From positions 1-36,174 of the forward strand of contig CAILZB010000031.1 in NCBI GenBank assembly GCA_903838565.1: a DNA stretch of 36,174 bases. The letters run 5' to 3'. Source of the DNA: an uncultured beta proteobacterium (GTDB lineage: Bacteria; Pseudomonadota; Gammaproteobacteria; Burkholderiales; Burkholderiaceae_C). The notes under the pieces were generated by a model that did no database searches, was not told where the DNA came from, and worked only from the letters and a program-made list of their open reading frames with translations. The translations under genes were made by a program, and so were the position numbers. Positions within the stretch are counted from its first letter, which is position 1. The number at the start of each line of letters is the position of its first letter. Shown here piece after piece: positions 17,677 to 28,700 of the stretch.

Positions 17677-18870
17677 ATGAAGAACACCATGACCCTGTCA
17701 CTCACTTTCCGCCAGCGCTCTGCCATCGGTGGCGCGGGCGTCGTCGCCTTGCTCGCCGCGCTGGGCTTTCTTTCCGGGCCTGCGCAGGCCGACAAACCTG
17801 CGGCGAGCGCCGCCCCTGCGGTGCTGGTGAGTACGGTGCGGGCCCAGTCGCAGACCGTGCCGCTGTACCTGAGCGGCGTGGGCAGCGTGACCGCGGCCCA
17901 AAGCGTGACGGTCAAGGCGCGCATCGACGGCCAGCTCGACAAGATCGGCTTCAGCGAAGGCCAGGACGTGAAGGCCGGACAGTTGCTGGCGCAACTCGAC
18001 CCGCGCGCGCTGCAGGCGCAACTGGCGCAGGCCCAGGCGCAAAAGGCGCGCGACAGTGCCCAAGTGGGCAATGCGCGCGCCGACCTGCAGCGCTACACCA
18101 CGCTGGTGGCGCAGGACGCGGCCACGAACCAGCAGCTCGAAACCCAGCGCACGCTCGTGGCCCAGCTCGAAGCCGCGCTGCAGACCGACGAGGCACAGAT
18201 CGCCTATGCCCAGGTGCAACTCAGCTTCACCAAGATCACCGCGCCCATCAGCGGTCGCGTGGGCGCGCGCCTGATCGATGTGGGCAACATCGTGCATGCG
18301 GCCGACTCGGGCGGGCTGGTGGTGATCAACCAGATCGATCCGATCGCGGTCGTGTTCACATTGCCGGAAGATGCCGTGAGCGAGATCAACCGCGCGCTGC
18401 GCGCCAGCCGCACACCGCTGACGGTGCTCGCCTTTGCGCGCAACGGCAAGGAGGCGCTGGCCAGTGGCAGCCTGATCCTGCTGAACAACCAGATCGATTC
18501 CAGCACCGGCACGGTGCAGCTCAAGGCTCGCTTCGCCAACGCCACGCACGCGCTGTGGCCAGGCCAGTTCGTCAACGTGCGCCTGGTGCTGGGCCAGCGC
18601 GCCCAGGCGCTCACGGTGCCCGCAGCGGCCGTGCAGCGCGGCCAGGACGGCACCTATGTGTACGTCGTGAAGGAAGGCAACACGGCGCAGAGCCAGCCGG
18701 TCAAGGTGCTGCGGATTCAGGACGGCGTCGCCGTGATCGACACCGGCCTGAATGCCGGCGATCGGGTCGTCGTGGACGGCCAGTACAAGCTCAAGCCGGG
18801 CTCTGCCGTCACCGAGTCCCAGAGCGGCAAGCCCGCTGCGGGGGCAAGCGCAGCCGGGGCTGCGAAGTGA
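17677..18870 (+). CDS. RND efflux periplasmic adaptor (MdtA-like membrane fusion protein)
   Basis: This 397-residue protein links the inner-membrane pump to the outer-membrane channel. An N-terminal hydrophobic anchor or signal (residues about 20-40) is followed by the first half of the lipoyl domain (SVTVKARIDGQLDKIGFSEGQDVKAGQLLAQLDPRALQ). A coiled-coil hairpin (QAQAQKARDSAQVGNARADLQRY to LEAALQTDEAQIAYAQVQL) comes next, then the second lipoyl half (ITAPISGRVGARLIDVGNIV). Beta-barrel and membrane-proximal domains finish the protein (TVPAAAVQRGQDGTYVYVV). The pattern is that of MdtA/AcrA. The start is the ATG at 17677, 8 bp after the outer-membrane factor stop. Its stop is followed by a palindromic repeat before the pump gene. 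Confidence 0.95.
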   Translation: MKNTMTLSLTFRQRSAIGGAGVVALLAALGFLSGPAQADKPAASAAPAVLVSTVRAQSQTVPLYLSGVGSVTAAQSVTVKARIDGQLDKIGFSEGQDVKAGQLLAQLDPRALQAQLAQAQAQKARDSAQVGNARADLQRYTTLVAQDAATNQQLETQRTLVAQLEAALQTDEAQIAYAQVQLSFTKITAPISGRVGARLIDVGNIVHAADSGGLVVINQIDPIAVVFTLPEDAVSEINRALRASRTPLTVLAFARNGKEALASGSLILLNNQIDSSTGTVQLKARFANATHALWPGQFVNVRLVLGQRAQALTVPAAAVQRGQDGTYVYVVKEGNTAQSQPVKVLRIQDGVAVIDTGLNAGDRVVVDGQYKLKPGSAVTESQSGKPAAGASAAGAAK

Positions 18871-18879
18871 GCGCCGTGC

Positions 18880-18920
18880 TGGGCCGCCCCGAACAAGCTC
18901 GCTCCCCCTCGGGGGGGCGG
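18880..18920 (+). repeat. REP-like palindrome between adaptor and pump genes
   Basis: CCGCCCC near 18884 can pair with GGGGCGG at 18914-18920, and the inner CCCC-CTCG-GGGG forms a second hairpin at 18905-18916. The motif CTCGCTCCCCCTCGGGGG resembles an intergenic repeat I know from Comamonadaceae genomes. Its place inside the operon suggests an effect on message stability or read-through; this is inference. Confidence 0.65.
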
Positions 18921-18943
18921 TGCTCAGCGCCTAGGGGGCAAGG

Positions 18944-21900
18944 ATGAGCGTCTCCACCAATTTCATCAAGCGCCCGATCGGTACCACGCTGCTGGCGGCG
19001 GCGATCCTGCTGGTGGGCGTGGCGGTGTTCCCGCTGCTGCCGGTGGCGCCGCTGCCGCAGGTGGACTTTCCCACGCTCCAGGTCTCGGCCAACCTGCCGG
19101 GCGCCAGCCCGGAAACCATGGCCTCGAACGTGGCGCAGCCGCTGGAGCGCCAGTTCGCGCAGATCTCGGGCCTGGCGCAGATGACCTCGACCAGTGGCAT
19201 CGGCTCCACGCAGATCACGCTGCAGTTCGATCTGGACCGGCAGATCGACGCCGCCGCGCTGGACGTGCAGGCCGCGATGACGGCGGCCACGGGCCAGTTG
19301 CCGGCAAATCTGCCGAGCCCGCCGACCTATCGCAAGATCAACCCGGCGGATTCGCCCATCATGCTGATCGCGGTGCAGTCCAAGACGCTGGCGCTGACCC
19401 AGGTCAACGACTACGCCGACAACATCCTGGCGCAGCAGATTTCGCAGATCAAGGGCGTGGGCTTGGTGAACATCTACGGCGTGCAAAAGCCCGCCGTGCG
19501 CATCCAGCTCGATCCGGTCAAGCTGTCCGCGCTGGGCTTGAGCCTGGAAGAGGCGCGCATCGTGATCGCCGCCACCACGGTGAACCAGCCCAAGGGAACG
19601 ATCAACGGGGCAGCGCAAAGCTTCACCGTCTACACCGATGACCAGTTGCTCTCGGCCGCACCGTGGAACGACGTGATCCTGGCTTGGCGCAACGGCGCGC
19701 CGATCCGCGTGCGCGATCTCGGTGTGGCGATCGACGGTGCCGAAAACACCAAGATCTCGGCCGCGGTCTTCGCTGGCGGTGCGGCCAGCGCCACCAGCAC
19801 CTTCACCAACGGGCGCTCCATCATGCTTGCCGTCACCAAGGAGCCAGGCGCGAACGTGATCGAGACCGTGGACCGCATCGACGCGGCGCTGCCGCGGCTG
19901 CGCGCGGCGATTCCGCCGACGGTGGAAGTGAACACGCTGATCGACCGCACCCAAACCATCCGGGCCTCGGTCAAGGACGTGGAGTTCACGCTGCTGCTGA
20001 CGATCGCGCTGGTGGTGATGGTGATCTTCGTGTTCCTGCGCAACGTCGCGGCCACGCTCATCCCCAGCGTGACCGTTCCGCTGGCGCTGCTGGGAACGGT
20101 GGCCGTGATGTATCTGGTGGGCTACAGCCTGGACAACCTCTCGCTGATGGCGCTGACGATCTCGGTCGGCTTCGTCGTCGACGATGCGATCGTGATGCTG
20201 GAGAACATCTACCGCCACGTCGAGGACGGCATGACGCCGATGGAGGCGGCGCTCAAGGGCGCAGGCGAAGTGGCCTTCACCATCGTCTCGATCTCGGTCT
20301 CGCTGGTGGCCGTGTTCATACCGCTGCTGCTCATGGGCGGCATCGTGGGCCGGCTGTTTCGCGAGTTCGCGGTCACGGTGACGCTGACGATCGGGATCTC
20401 CGTCATCGTCTCGCTTACGCTCACGCCCATGCTGTGCTCGCGCTACCTGAAGAACGAACACAACGCCAAGCATGGCCGATTGTTCATGCTGTTCGAGCGC
20501 AGCTTTGACGCGGTGCTGAACGGCTACAAGCGCGGCCTGAACCTGGTGCTGCGGCATCAGTTCATCACGCTGATGTTCTTCTTTGGCACCCTGGCGGCCA
20601 CGGTGGCGCTGTTCTCGGTGATCCCCAAGGGTTTCTTCCCGCAGCAGGACACGGGCTTCATCTTCGGCACCGCCGAGTCCTCGCAGGATGTGTCCTTCCT
20701 GGCCATGAACGCGCACATGGTTGAACTGGCGGACGTGGTGCGCAAGGACCCCGATGTGGTGGCGCTGGGCATGAACGGCAATTCGTCGACCTTCAACATC
20801 GGCACCATGTTCATCAGCCTCAAACCCAAGGACGAGGGGCGCACGCTCAGCGCGGATCAGATCATCGCGCGGCTGCGGCCCCAGTTGGCCAAGGTCCAGG
20901 GCGTGAACCTGTTCATGCAGGCCGGGCAGGACATCAACGTCGGCGGTCGCCTCTCGCGCACCCAGTACCAGTACACCCTGATCGACGCGAATCTGGCCGA
21001 GCTCAACACCTGGGCGCCACGCCTGCTGGAGCGCTTTCGCCAGCTGCCCCAGCTCGCCGACGTGGTGTCGGACCTGCAGAACGCCGCGGCCACGGCCCAG
21101 CTCACGATCGACCGCGACCGCGCTTCCAGCCTGGGGATAACGCCGGCGCTGATTGACGCCACGATCTACGACGCGATCGGCCAGCGCCAGGTGGCGCAGT
21201 ATTTCACGCAGATCAACAGCTACCGCGTGATCCTCGAAGTCACGCCGAAGCTGCAGGAAGACCCGGAGCTGTTCAGCAAGCTCTTCATCACCTCGCCGTT
21301 GACGGGCAAGCAGGTGCCGCTGTCGGCGCTGGTGAAGGTCGACACCGAAAAGACCGCCTACCTGTCGATCGCGCATCAGAGCCAGTTCCCTGCGGTGACG
21401 CTGTCGTTCAACCTGGCGCCCGGCGTGGCGCTGGGCGACGCGGTGGACGCGATCAACAAGGCGCAGGCCCAGATGGCGCTGCCGCAGGCGCTGACCGGTT
21501 CGTTCCAGGGAACGGCGCAGGCCTTCAAGGACTCGCTGCGTACCCAGCCCTACCTGATCCTGGCGGCGCTGGTGGCGGTCTACATCGTGCTGGGCCTGCT
21601 GTACGAGAGCTATATCCACCCGCTGACGATTCTCTCGACCCTGCCCTCGGCCGGGATCGGCGCGCTGCTGATCCTGATGGCGGGCGGCTACGACCTGAGC
21701 GTGATCGCGCTCATCGGCATCATCCTGCTGATCGGCATCGTGAAGAAGAACGGCATCATGATGGTGGACTTCGCGCTCACGGCCGAGCGCGAGCGCGGTG
21801 CGACCCGCGAGGACGCGATCTACCAAGCCTGTCTGCTGCGCTTTCGACCGATCATGATGACCACGATGTGCGCGCTGCTCAGCGGCTTGCCGTTGATGCT

Positions 21901-22102
21901 GGGTCAGGGCGCGGGGTCCGAGCTGCGTCGGCCACTGGGCTACGCGATGGTCGGGGGCCTGATTCTTTCCCAGGCGCTGACGCTGTTCACCACGCCCGTG
22001 GTCTATCTCTACCTGGACCGTGCCCACCACTGGTATGTGCGGCGCAAGCTGGCACGCCAGACGCGGGCAACGCCGGCGCCAGCGGTCGAACCCGGGGCCT
22101 GA
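18944..22102 (+). CDS. RND multidrug efflux permease (HAE1, MdtB/MdtC-like)
   Basis: This is the proton-driven inner-membrane pump of the operon, 1052 residues, full length for the family. It starts NFIKRPIGTTLLAAAILLVG (first membrane helix), followed by the porter domain. The helix 2-6 block includes ISVGFVVDDAIVMLENIYRHVEDG, where Asp413-Asp414 match the proton-relay aspartates of AcrB. IPLLLMGGIVGRLFREFA, GYDLSVIALIGIILLIGIVKKNGIMMVDFAL and the RFRPIMMTTMCALLSGLPLMLG segment complete the second half. Sequence style is closest to MdtB/MdtC. MdtABC has two different pumps, but here only one is present. The start ATG at 18944 has an AAGG ribosome-binding site. Substrates are not predictable; relatives export bile salts, novobiocin and other hydrophobic compounds. 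Confidence 0.96.
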   Translation: MSVSTNFIKRPIGTTLLAAAILLVGVAVFPLLPVAPLPQVDFPTLQVSANLPGASPETMASNVAQPLERQFAQISGLAQMTSTSGIGSTQITLQFDLDRQIDAAALDVQAAMTAATGQLPANLPSPPTYRKINPADSPIMLIAVQSKTLALTQVNDYADNILAQQISQIKGVGLVNIYGVQKPAVRIQLDPVKLSALGLSLEEARIVIAATTVNQPKGTINGAAQSFTVYTDDQLLSAAPWNDVILAWRNGAPIRVRDLGVAIDGAENTKISAAVFAGGAASATSTFTNGRSIMLAVTKEPGANVIETVDRIDAALPRLRAAIPPTVEVNTLIDRTQTIRASVKDVEFTLLLTIALVVMVIFVFLRNVAATLIPSVTVPLALLGTVAVMYLVGYSLDNLSLMALTISVGFVVDDAIVMLENIYRHVEDGMTPMEAALKGAGEVAFTIVSISVSLVAVFIPLLLMGGIVGRLFREFAVTVTLTIGISVIVSLTLTPMLCSRYLKNEHNAKHGRLFMLFERSFDAVLNGYKRGLNLVLRHQFITLMFFFGTLAATVALFSVIPKGFFPQQDTGFIFGTAESSQDVSFLAMNAHMVELADVVRKDPDVVALGMNGNSSTFNIGTMFISLKPKDEGRTLSADQIIARLRPQLAKVQGVNLFMQAGQDINVGGRLSRTQYQYTLIDANLAELNTWAPRLLERFRQLPQLADVVSDLQNAAATAQLTIDRDRASSLGITPALIDATIYDAIGQRQVAQYFTQINSYRVILEVTPKLQEDPELFSKLFITSPLTGKQVPLSALVKVDTEKTAYLSIAHQSQFPAVTLSFNLAPGVALGDAVDAINKAQAQMALPQALTGSFQGTAQAFKDSLRTQPYLILAALVAVYIVLGLLYESYIHPLTILSTLPSAGIGALLILMAGGYDLSVIALIGIILLIGIVKKNGIMMVDFALTAERERGATREDAIYQACLLRFRPIMMTTMCALLSGLPLMLGQGAGSELRRPLGYAMVGGLILSQALTLFTTPVVYLYLDRAHHWYVRRKLARQTRATPAPAVEPGA

Positions 22103-22125
22103 GTGCCTTGGCCGGCGCCTGGATG

Positions 22126-22380
22126 TCAGTGGGGTTTGAGCGAACGCACGGTCTCGCGGCGACCGTTGCAGCTTTCCTCGGCCTGCTCCAGTTTGAGCCG
22201 GACCTCGTCGCGTTCCATGGCCAGGCGCATGCAGTCGGCGTTGATCAGCACCAGGGAGCGCTCCAGCGACTCCACCTTGTCGGCGAGCGCACGCAGCGTG
22301 TCGGCAATGTTTTGCGCATTGCTGCCTTTGCTGTCGTCGATCTTACTGGCCAGGTAACGTGCAATTTCGATCCGGTGCAT
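22126..22380 (-). CDS. Small coiled-coil protein of unknown function
   Basis: This 84-residue protein has no signal peptide or membrane segment. The first part, HRIEIARYLASKIDDSKGSNAQNIADTLRALADKVESLERSL, reads as helices with hydrophobic residues at heptad spacing. The rest (MRLAMERDEVRLKLEQAEE) is a charged coiled coil, followed by a basic tail. The ATG at 22380 has GGAAAA about 7 bp upstream. It has no overlapping partner, and it is convergent with the RND pump gene 24 bp away. I do not recognise a family. Its normal codon pattern and ribosome-binding site make it more likely real than not. Confidence 0.6.
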   Translation of the reverse strand: MHRIEIARYLASKIDDSKGSNAQNIADTLRALADKVESLERSLVLINADCMRLAMERDEVRLKLEQAEESCNGRRETVRSLKPH

Positions 22381-22572
22381 TGAGCATTTTCCAAAGATCG
22401 TCCCTAGAGAAGCGACTCGCAGTCAAGCCTGCGTTGCGTAACCCGTCGCAGGGGCTGGGGCGCCGGGTTGGCTGGCATTCTAAGGCCATTGCCTTGAGCG
22501 CAAAGGGAAGATAAGCGACAGGGGCGAGCCCACCCCTTTCCCTTCAACTTGAACACAACAGGAGGAACCACC

Positions 22573-24015
<1,443 letters not shown>

Positions 24016-24072
24016 ACCCGTGATCCGGTCGCGCCTTGGGGGATACTCGGCACTCCTCACTCGGGCCAGACC

Positions 24073-25713
24073 ATGATGCACCTTCACCGCGCGCTCCTCT
24101 GTCTGCTGCTGTCGTTGTTCGCGCTGGTCGCGCGCTCAGGCGAGGTCGTGTCGCAGCATTTCGAATCGAAGTTGTTGCAGCGTGGCTACCGCTATCAGGT
24201 GTATCTGCCCGACGGCTACGCGCAGGGCACGAAACGCTACCCGGTGCTGTATCTGCTGCACGGCGCCGGCGGTGAGGAGAACGAATGGCTGGACCCGATC
24301 GGGCTGCGCCAGATCCTCGACGGCATGATCGCCGATGGCCAGATCCAGCCCATGGTTGTGGTGATGCCCGCGCACTTTCAGGGCTGGTGGGTCGACGGCG
24401 CCAGGGACCAGGGCGAGAGCGCGCTGTTGCAGGAATTGATGCCGCACGCGGAGCGTCATTTCCGGGTCGACGCCCGGCGGGAAGCGAGACTGATCGCGGG
24501 CTTCTCGGCCGGTGGCTTTGGCGCCTTGAACCTGGCGCTGAAGTATCCGCAGCGCTTTGCCGCCGCCGCGCTGCTGAGCCCGGCGATCTACGACCCGCTG
24601 CCGCCCGCGCATTCGTCCGCGATGACGCAGCCACCGTTTCAAACCGACGGAAAATTCGATCGCCAGCGCTGGCAGGCGCTGAACTACACCGCGCATCTGG
24701 CCGCCTACAAGCGCTCGGGCCTCATCGTGCCGCTGTTCATCCTGAGCGGCGACCGCGACACCTACGGCATTGCGCTGCAGTCGGCGCAGCTTTACGAGAA
24801 GCTGCGCCTGCACCAGCCGGGCGCGGTAACGCTGCGCATCGTCGAGGGCGAGCACGAGGACCCGGTCTGGCGCCTGGGCCTGCCTGCAGTGCTGAGGTTT
24901 CTGAATGAGCGCCTCCCGCCGACGCCGATGCGCCAGACGCTGCGCGTCATGAGCTACAACATCCGCTGCGGCTCGTGCGAAAGACCCGACGACGTGAACC
25001 ACTGGAGCCGGCGCAAGTTTCTGGTGGCCGACGTGATCCAGCAATCGGGTGCCGACCTGATCGGCCTGCAGGAAGCCGAACTGTTCCAGACCCGGGACCT
25101 GGTGGCGCTGTTGCGCGACTTTGACTGGGTCGGCGTGGGCCGCGACGACGGACGCGAGCAGGGAGAAATGAACGCGGTGCTGGTGCGGCGCTCCGCGTTC
25201 GCCATCAGCGCGCAGAAGACGCTGTGGCTCTCGCCCACGCCCGAGCAGGTTTCCAGGGGCTGGGATGCGATGCTCAAGCGCACGCTCACCGTGCTGCAGC
25301 TCACGAGCCGGCGCACGGGTCAGCCGCTGAACTTCCTGAATACGCACTTCGATCACATCGGAAAAGTGGCGCGCAACGAGAGCGCCAGGCTGATCGCGAA
25401 GACCGTGCAGGGCCTGGGTCCGGATGCCGTCGTGATCCTCAGCGGCGACTTCAATTCCAACGCGAATTTCGATGGCTACCAGTCGCTCACGCAGAGTCTG
25501 CAGGACGCCGCGACGGTGTCGCACACGCCACTGGCAGGCGGCGGCATCAGCTTCAACGGCTTTGGTACCGATTTGCAGCCGGACAACAAGATCGACTACA
25601 TCTTTGTCAGTCCCGCGGTGGAGGTCCAGTCGCACCGCATCGTCACCGATCTGTACAACGGTCTCTACGCCTCCGACCATTTCCCGGTGCTGGTGCAGCT
25701 GCGCCTGCCCTGA
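24073..25713 (+). CDS. Exported esterase fused to endonuclease/exonuclease/phosphatase domain
   Basis: This 546-residue two-domain protein has a signal peptide (residues 1-22). Residues about 25-285 are an alpha/beta-hydrolase of the enterochelin/feruloyl esterase (esterase D-like) type: YPVLYLLHGAGG, nucleophile Ser145 in GFSAGGFGAL, a probable acid Asp227 or Asp229 in SGDRDT, and His261 in EGEHEDPVW. Residues about 291-546 are an EEP-fold domain: VMSYNIRCG, IGLQEAE (metal Glu), NTHFDHIG, LSGDFNSN, NKIDYIFV and SDHFPVL with Asp535-His536. The EEP set looks complete for a metal-dependent phosphodiesterase or phosphatase. I know no named family with this fusion. The substrate is unknown; export and the neighbouring glucanase suggest a role in polymer breakdown or surface glycan/lipid turnover. 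The reading frame across the junction (about 24900-24950) is continuous. Confidence 0.88.
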   Translation: MMHLHRALLCLLLSLFALVARSGEVVSQHFESKLLQRGYRYQVYLPDGYAQGTKRYPVLYLLHGAGGEENEWLDPIGLRQILDGMIADGQIQPMVVVMPAHFQGWWVDGARDQGESALLQELMPHAERHFRVDARREARLIAGFSAGGFGALNLALKYPQRFAAAALLSPAIYDPLPPAHSSAMTQPPFQTDGKFDRQRWQALNYTAHLAAYKRSGLIVPLFILSGDRDTYGIALQSAQLYEKLRLHQPGAVTLRIVEGEHEDPVWRLGLPAVLRFLNERLPPTPMRQTLRVMSYNIRCGSCERPDDVNHWSRRKFLVADVIQQSGADLIGLQEAELFQTRDLVALLRDFDWVGVGRDDGREQGEMNAVLVRRSAFAISAQKTLWLSPTPEQVSRGWDAMLKRTLTVLQLTSRRTGQPLNFLNTHFDHIGKVARNESARLIAKTVQGLGPDAVVILSGDFNSNANFDGYQSLTQSLQDAATVSHTPLAGGGISFNGFGTDLQPDNKIDYIFVSPAVEVQSHRIVTDLYNGLYASDHFPVLVQLRLP

Positions 25714-25726
25714 GCGACAGGCGTGC

Positions 25727-28700
25727 TCACTTCGGGTGAAACGGGTCCGGTGCGAGCGGGCTGTTCATCCACTTCATCACCGGTGCGTTGACCTGGTAGG
25801 GCAGGGTGCCGAACAGTTGGAAGAAGTTCTCGATCTGTGGCAATGAGGCTTTTTCGAAATCGATCTCGGGCAGCGCCGCGCCTGGCGCGTTGGTCACCAG
25901 ACCCCAGTTCACCGGCCCTGGACCACCGGCGCGGCTGAACTTCTTGTACGACCAGGCGGTACTGGCCCAGCCCAGCTGCGCGTAGCGGTCGTAACTGGCG
26001 CGGGTGATCTGGCCGCTGAGTTCCGGTTCCAGGTTGGCCCAGGGCTGGAACTCGCCGATGTACAGCGGCATGTCCAGCGCGGCCATGCGCTGCTTCCAGG
26101 CGCAGACGCCGCCGCCGTCGGGCAGGCACTGCAGCCAGTCGCGGTGCACTTCCATGCCGGGCTTGGCCCAGCCGAAGAAGCCGGGGTAGGGGTGGGTTTC
26201 GAACGCCACGTTGCGCATTCCCTGCGCGAGCGGATTTCCGTAAGGCGCGATGCCCTTGGGGTGGTCCGGCAGCAGGATGATGTGATTCGGGTCCACCTCA
26301 CGGATGCTGGCGTAGAGCTTCTTCACGACCGCGGCCAGCTGCTCGGCACTGCTGCCCCAGGGCTCGTTCAGCACGTCGTAGCCGGCGACCACGGGTTCAT
26401 CCTTGTAGTGCGCGGCAATCTGGCGCCACAGCCAGTCGGTGCGTTCCTGGTACTCGGGCGTGCTCCAGTAGAGGTTCTTGCCGGCGCAGCCGCTGTGGTG
26501 CTCGGTGCCCTGCGCGCCCACGGCGCCGTGCAGGTCGAGGATCACGTACAGGCCATGCGCGCGGGCCTGGGCGATGGCCTGGTCCAGGTAGTGCCAGGCA
26601 TCGGCGCGCAAATGACGCGGATTCTTTTCGTCCTCGACCACGCTCCACAGGAAGGGCAGGCGCACCAGGTTCAGGCCAAATTTCGGGATCAGATCCCAGT
26701 CGCGCTGGGTGATCCAGTTGTCGCGGTGCAGCTGGATCAGGCGCTCGCGCTGGGCCACGCCAAAGCGCTGGTCGAGCACGCTTTCGAGTGTGCACTGGTC
26801 GTTCACCTTGGCATCTTCGCCATAGCCCATCATCCAGAATTCGGGCAGCAGCCAGTTGCCCAGGTTCGCGCCCTTGAGGGCGATCGGCGTGCCGTCGGCC
26901 TGAACCCAGCGCGTGCCCTGCGTGTGCAGCATCGACGGGTAGGCCGATGCGGCGGGCTCGGCTGGCGCCAGCTGGAACGTGTTGCGCAAGCGGATGTCCG
27001 CGGCCGAGGCGCCGAGCATCAGGTCGAACTCGCCGGCCTCGGCACCCCAGTGCAGCTGCGCGTTGTAGAAGGAGAGCTTCTCGCGGTCGATGACGAACTG
27101 CAGCGTCTGCGTCTGCCCCGGCTCCAGCCGCACTTTGCGGAAGTCCTTGAGCTCGCGCACCGGGCGCACCACCGAGGCGACGCGGTCGCGCAGGTACAGC
27201 TGCACGATCTCTTCGCCGGCTCGCTTGCCGGTGTTCGTCAGGTCCATCGAGACCGTGATCTTTTCGTCGCCGCGCAGCACGCTCTTGTCCAGGCGCAGAT
27301 TCGAATAACCAAACTCCGTGTAGCTCAGGCCGTAGCCGAAAGGGAAGCGCGGGCTTCCATCGAGATCGATGTAGCCGCTGACGTAGCCCGAGGCCGCGCC
27401 GGCAGCCTGGGGCCGGCCGGTGTTGAAGCTGTTGTAGTAGATCGGAATCTGCCCCACGCTGCGCGGAAAGCTCATGGTGAGCTTGGCAGAAGGGTTCACA
27501 TCGCCCACCAGCACATCGGCAATCGCGTTGCCCGCTTCGGTGCCCAGCCACCAGGTGTAGACAACGGTGGGAACGTTGTCGGCGATCCAGTTGAAGACCA
27601 GCGGTCGGCCCGCGTTGATCAGCACCACCAGCGGCTTGCCGGTGGCGTGCAGCGCCTTGACCAGGTCCTCCTGCACGCCCGGCAGGCCCAGGCTGGAGCG
27701 GCTGCGGGCTTCGCCGCTCATGTCGAAGCGCTCGCCCACGCTCACGATCACGACGTCGGCCTGCTTCGCGATCTTCAGGGCTTGCGCAAAACCTGCCTTG
27801 CTGTTGCCCTCGATCTCGCTGCCCTTGGCATAGAGCAGGCGCGTGTGCTCGCCCAGCTTGTTCTTCAGGCCGTCCCATTGCGACACGACAAACTTCGAAT
27901 AGTCCACGTCGGGCAGTGTCACGGCCCAGGCGCCGTGGTTGTCCTTGGTGGCCATCACCATCGGGCCGATGAAGGCGACGGTCTTCACGTCCCTTGACAG
28001 CGGCAGAACGTGCTGGCTGTTCTTCAGCAGCACGATGCTTTTGCCCGCCATGTCCCTGGCAGCGGTCCGGTGCGCGGGGTTATTGAGAATCGCCTGTTCG
28101 CGCGCGGCGTCGCTGAAGCGGTACGGATCGTCAAACAGTCCCAGCTCGAACTTCTTGCGCAGGATGCGGCGCACGGCGTCGTCCACCAGCGCGACCGGCA
28201 CCTTGTGCTCTGTCACCAGCTGGGCCAGGTTGTTTCTATAGGCGTTGCTTTCCATGTCCATGTCGCTGCCAGCGGTGATCGCAGACAGCGCTGCGGCCTT
28301 GCCGTCCTTGACGTAACCGTGCTCGACCATTTCTCCGATCGAGCCCCAGTCGGAGACGACAAAGCCGCTGAAGCCCCATTGACCCTTGAGGATGTCGCGC
28401 AGCAGGTAGCTGTTGCCCGAAGCCGGGACGCCGTTCAGGTCGTTGAACGAGTTCATGAAGGTGGCGGCACCCGCGTCCAGCGCGGCCTTGAACGGCGGCA
28501 GGTAGGTCTCCCACAACATCCTCTCGCTCATGTCGACCGAGTTGTAGTCGCGCCCGCCGAGCGCTGCGCCATAGGCGGCGAAATGTTTGGCCGTGGCCAT
28601 GACCGCATCCAGGTCGCCGAGTTGGCGTCCCTGAAAACCCTTGACCCGCGCATACGCAATCTTCGATCCCAGATACGTGTCTTCGCCTGCGCCTTCCATC

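Noticed and set aside
18809..22030. A 1073-codon open frame antisense to the RND pump gene
   Set aside because: It has the Arg/His/Gln-rich composition of a G+C-rich shadow frame and no recognisable motif; the sense strand encodes a full-length pump.
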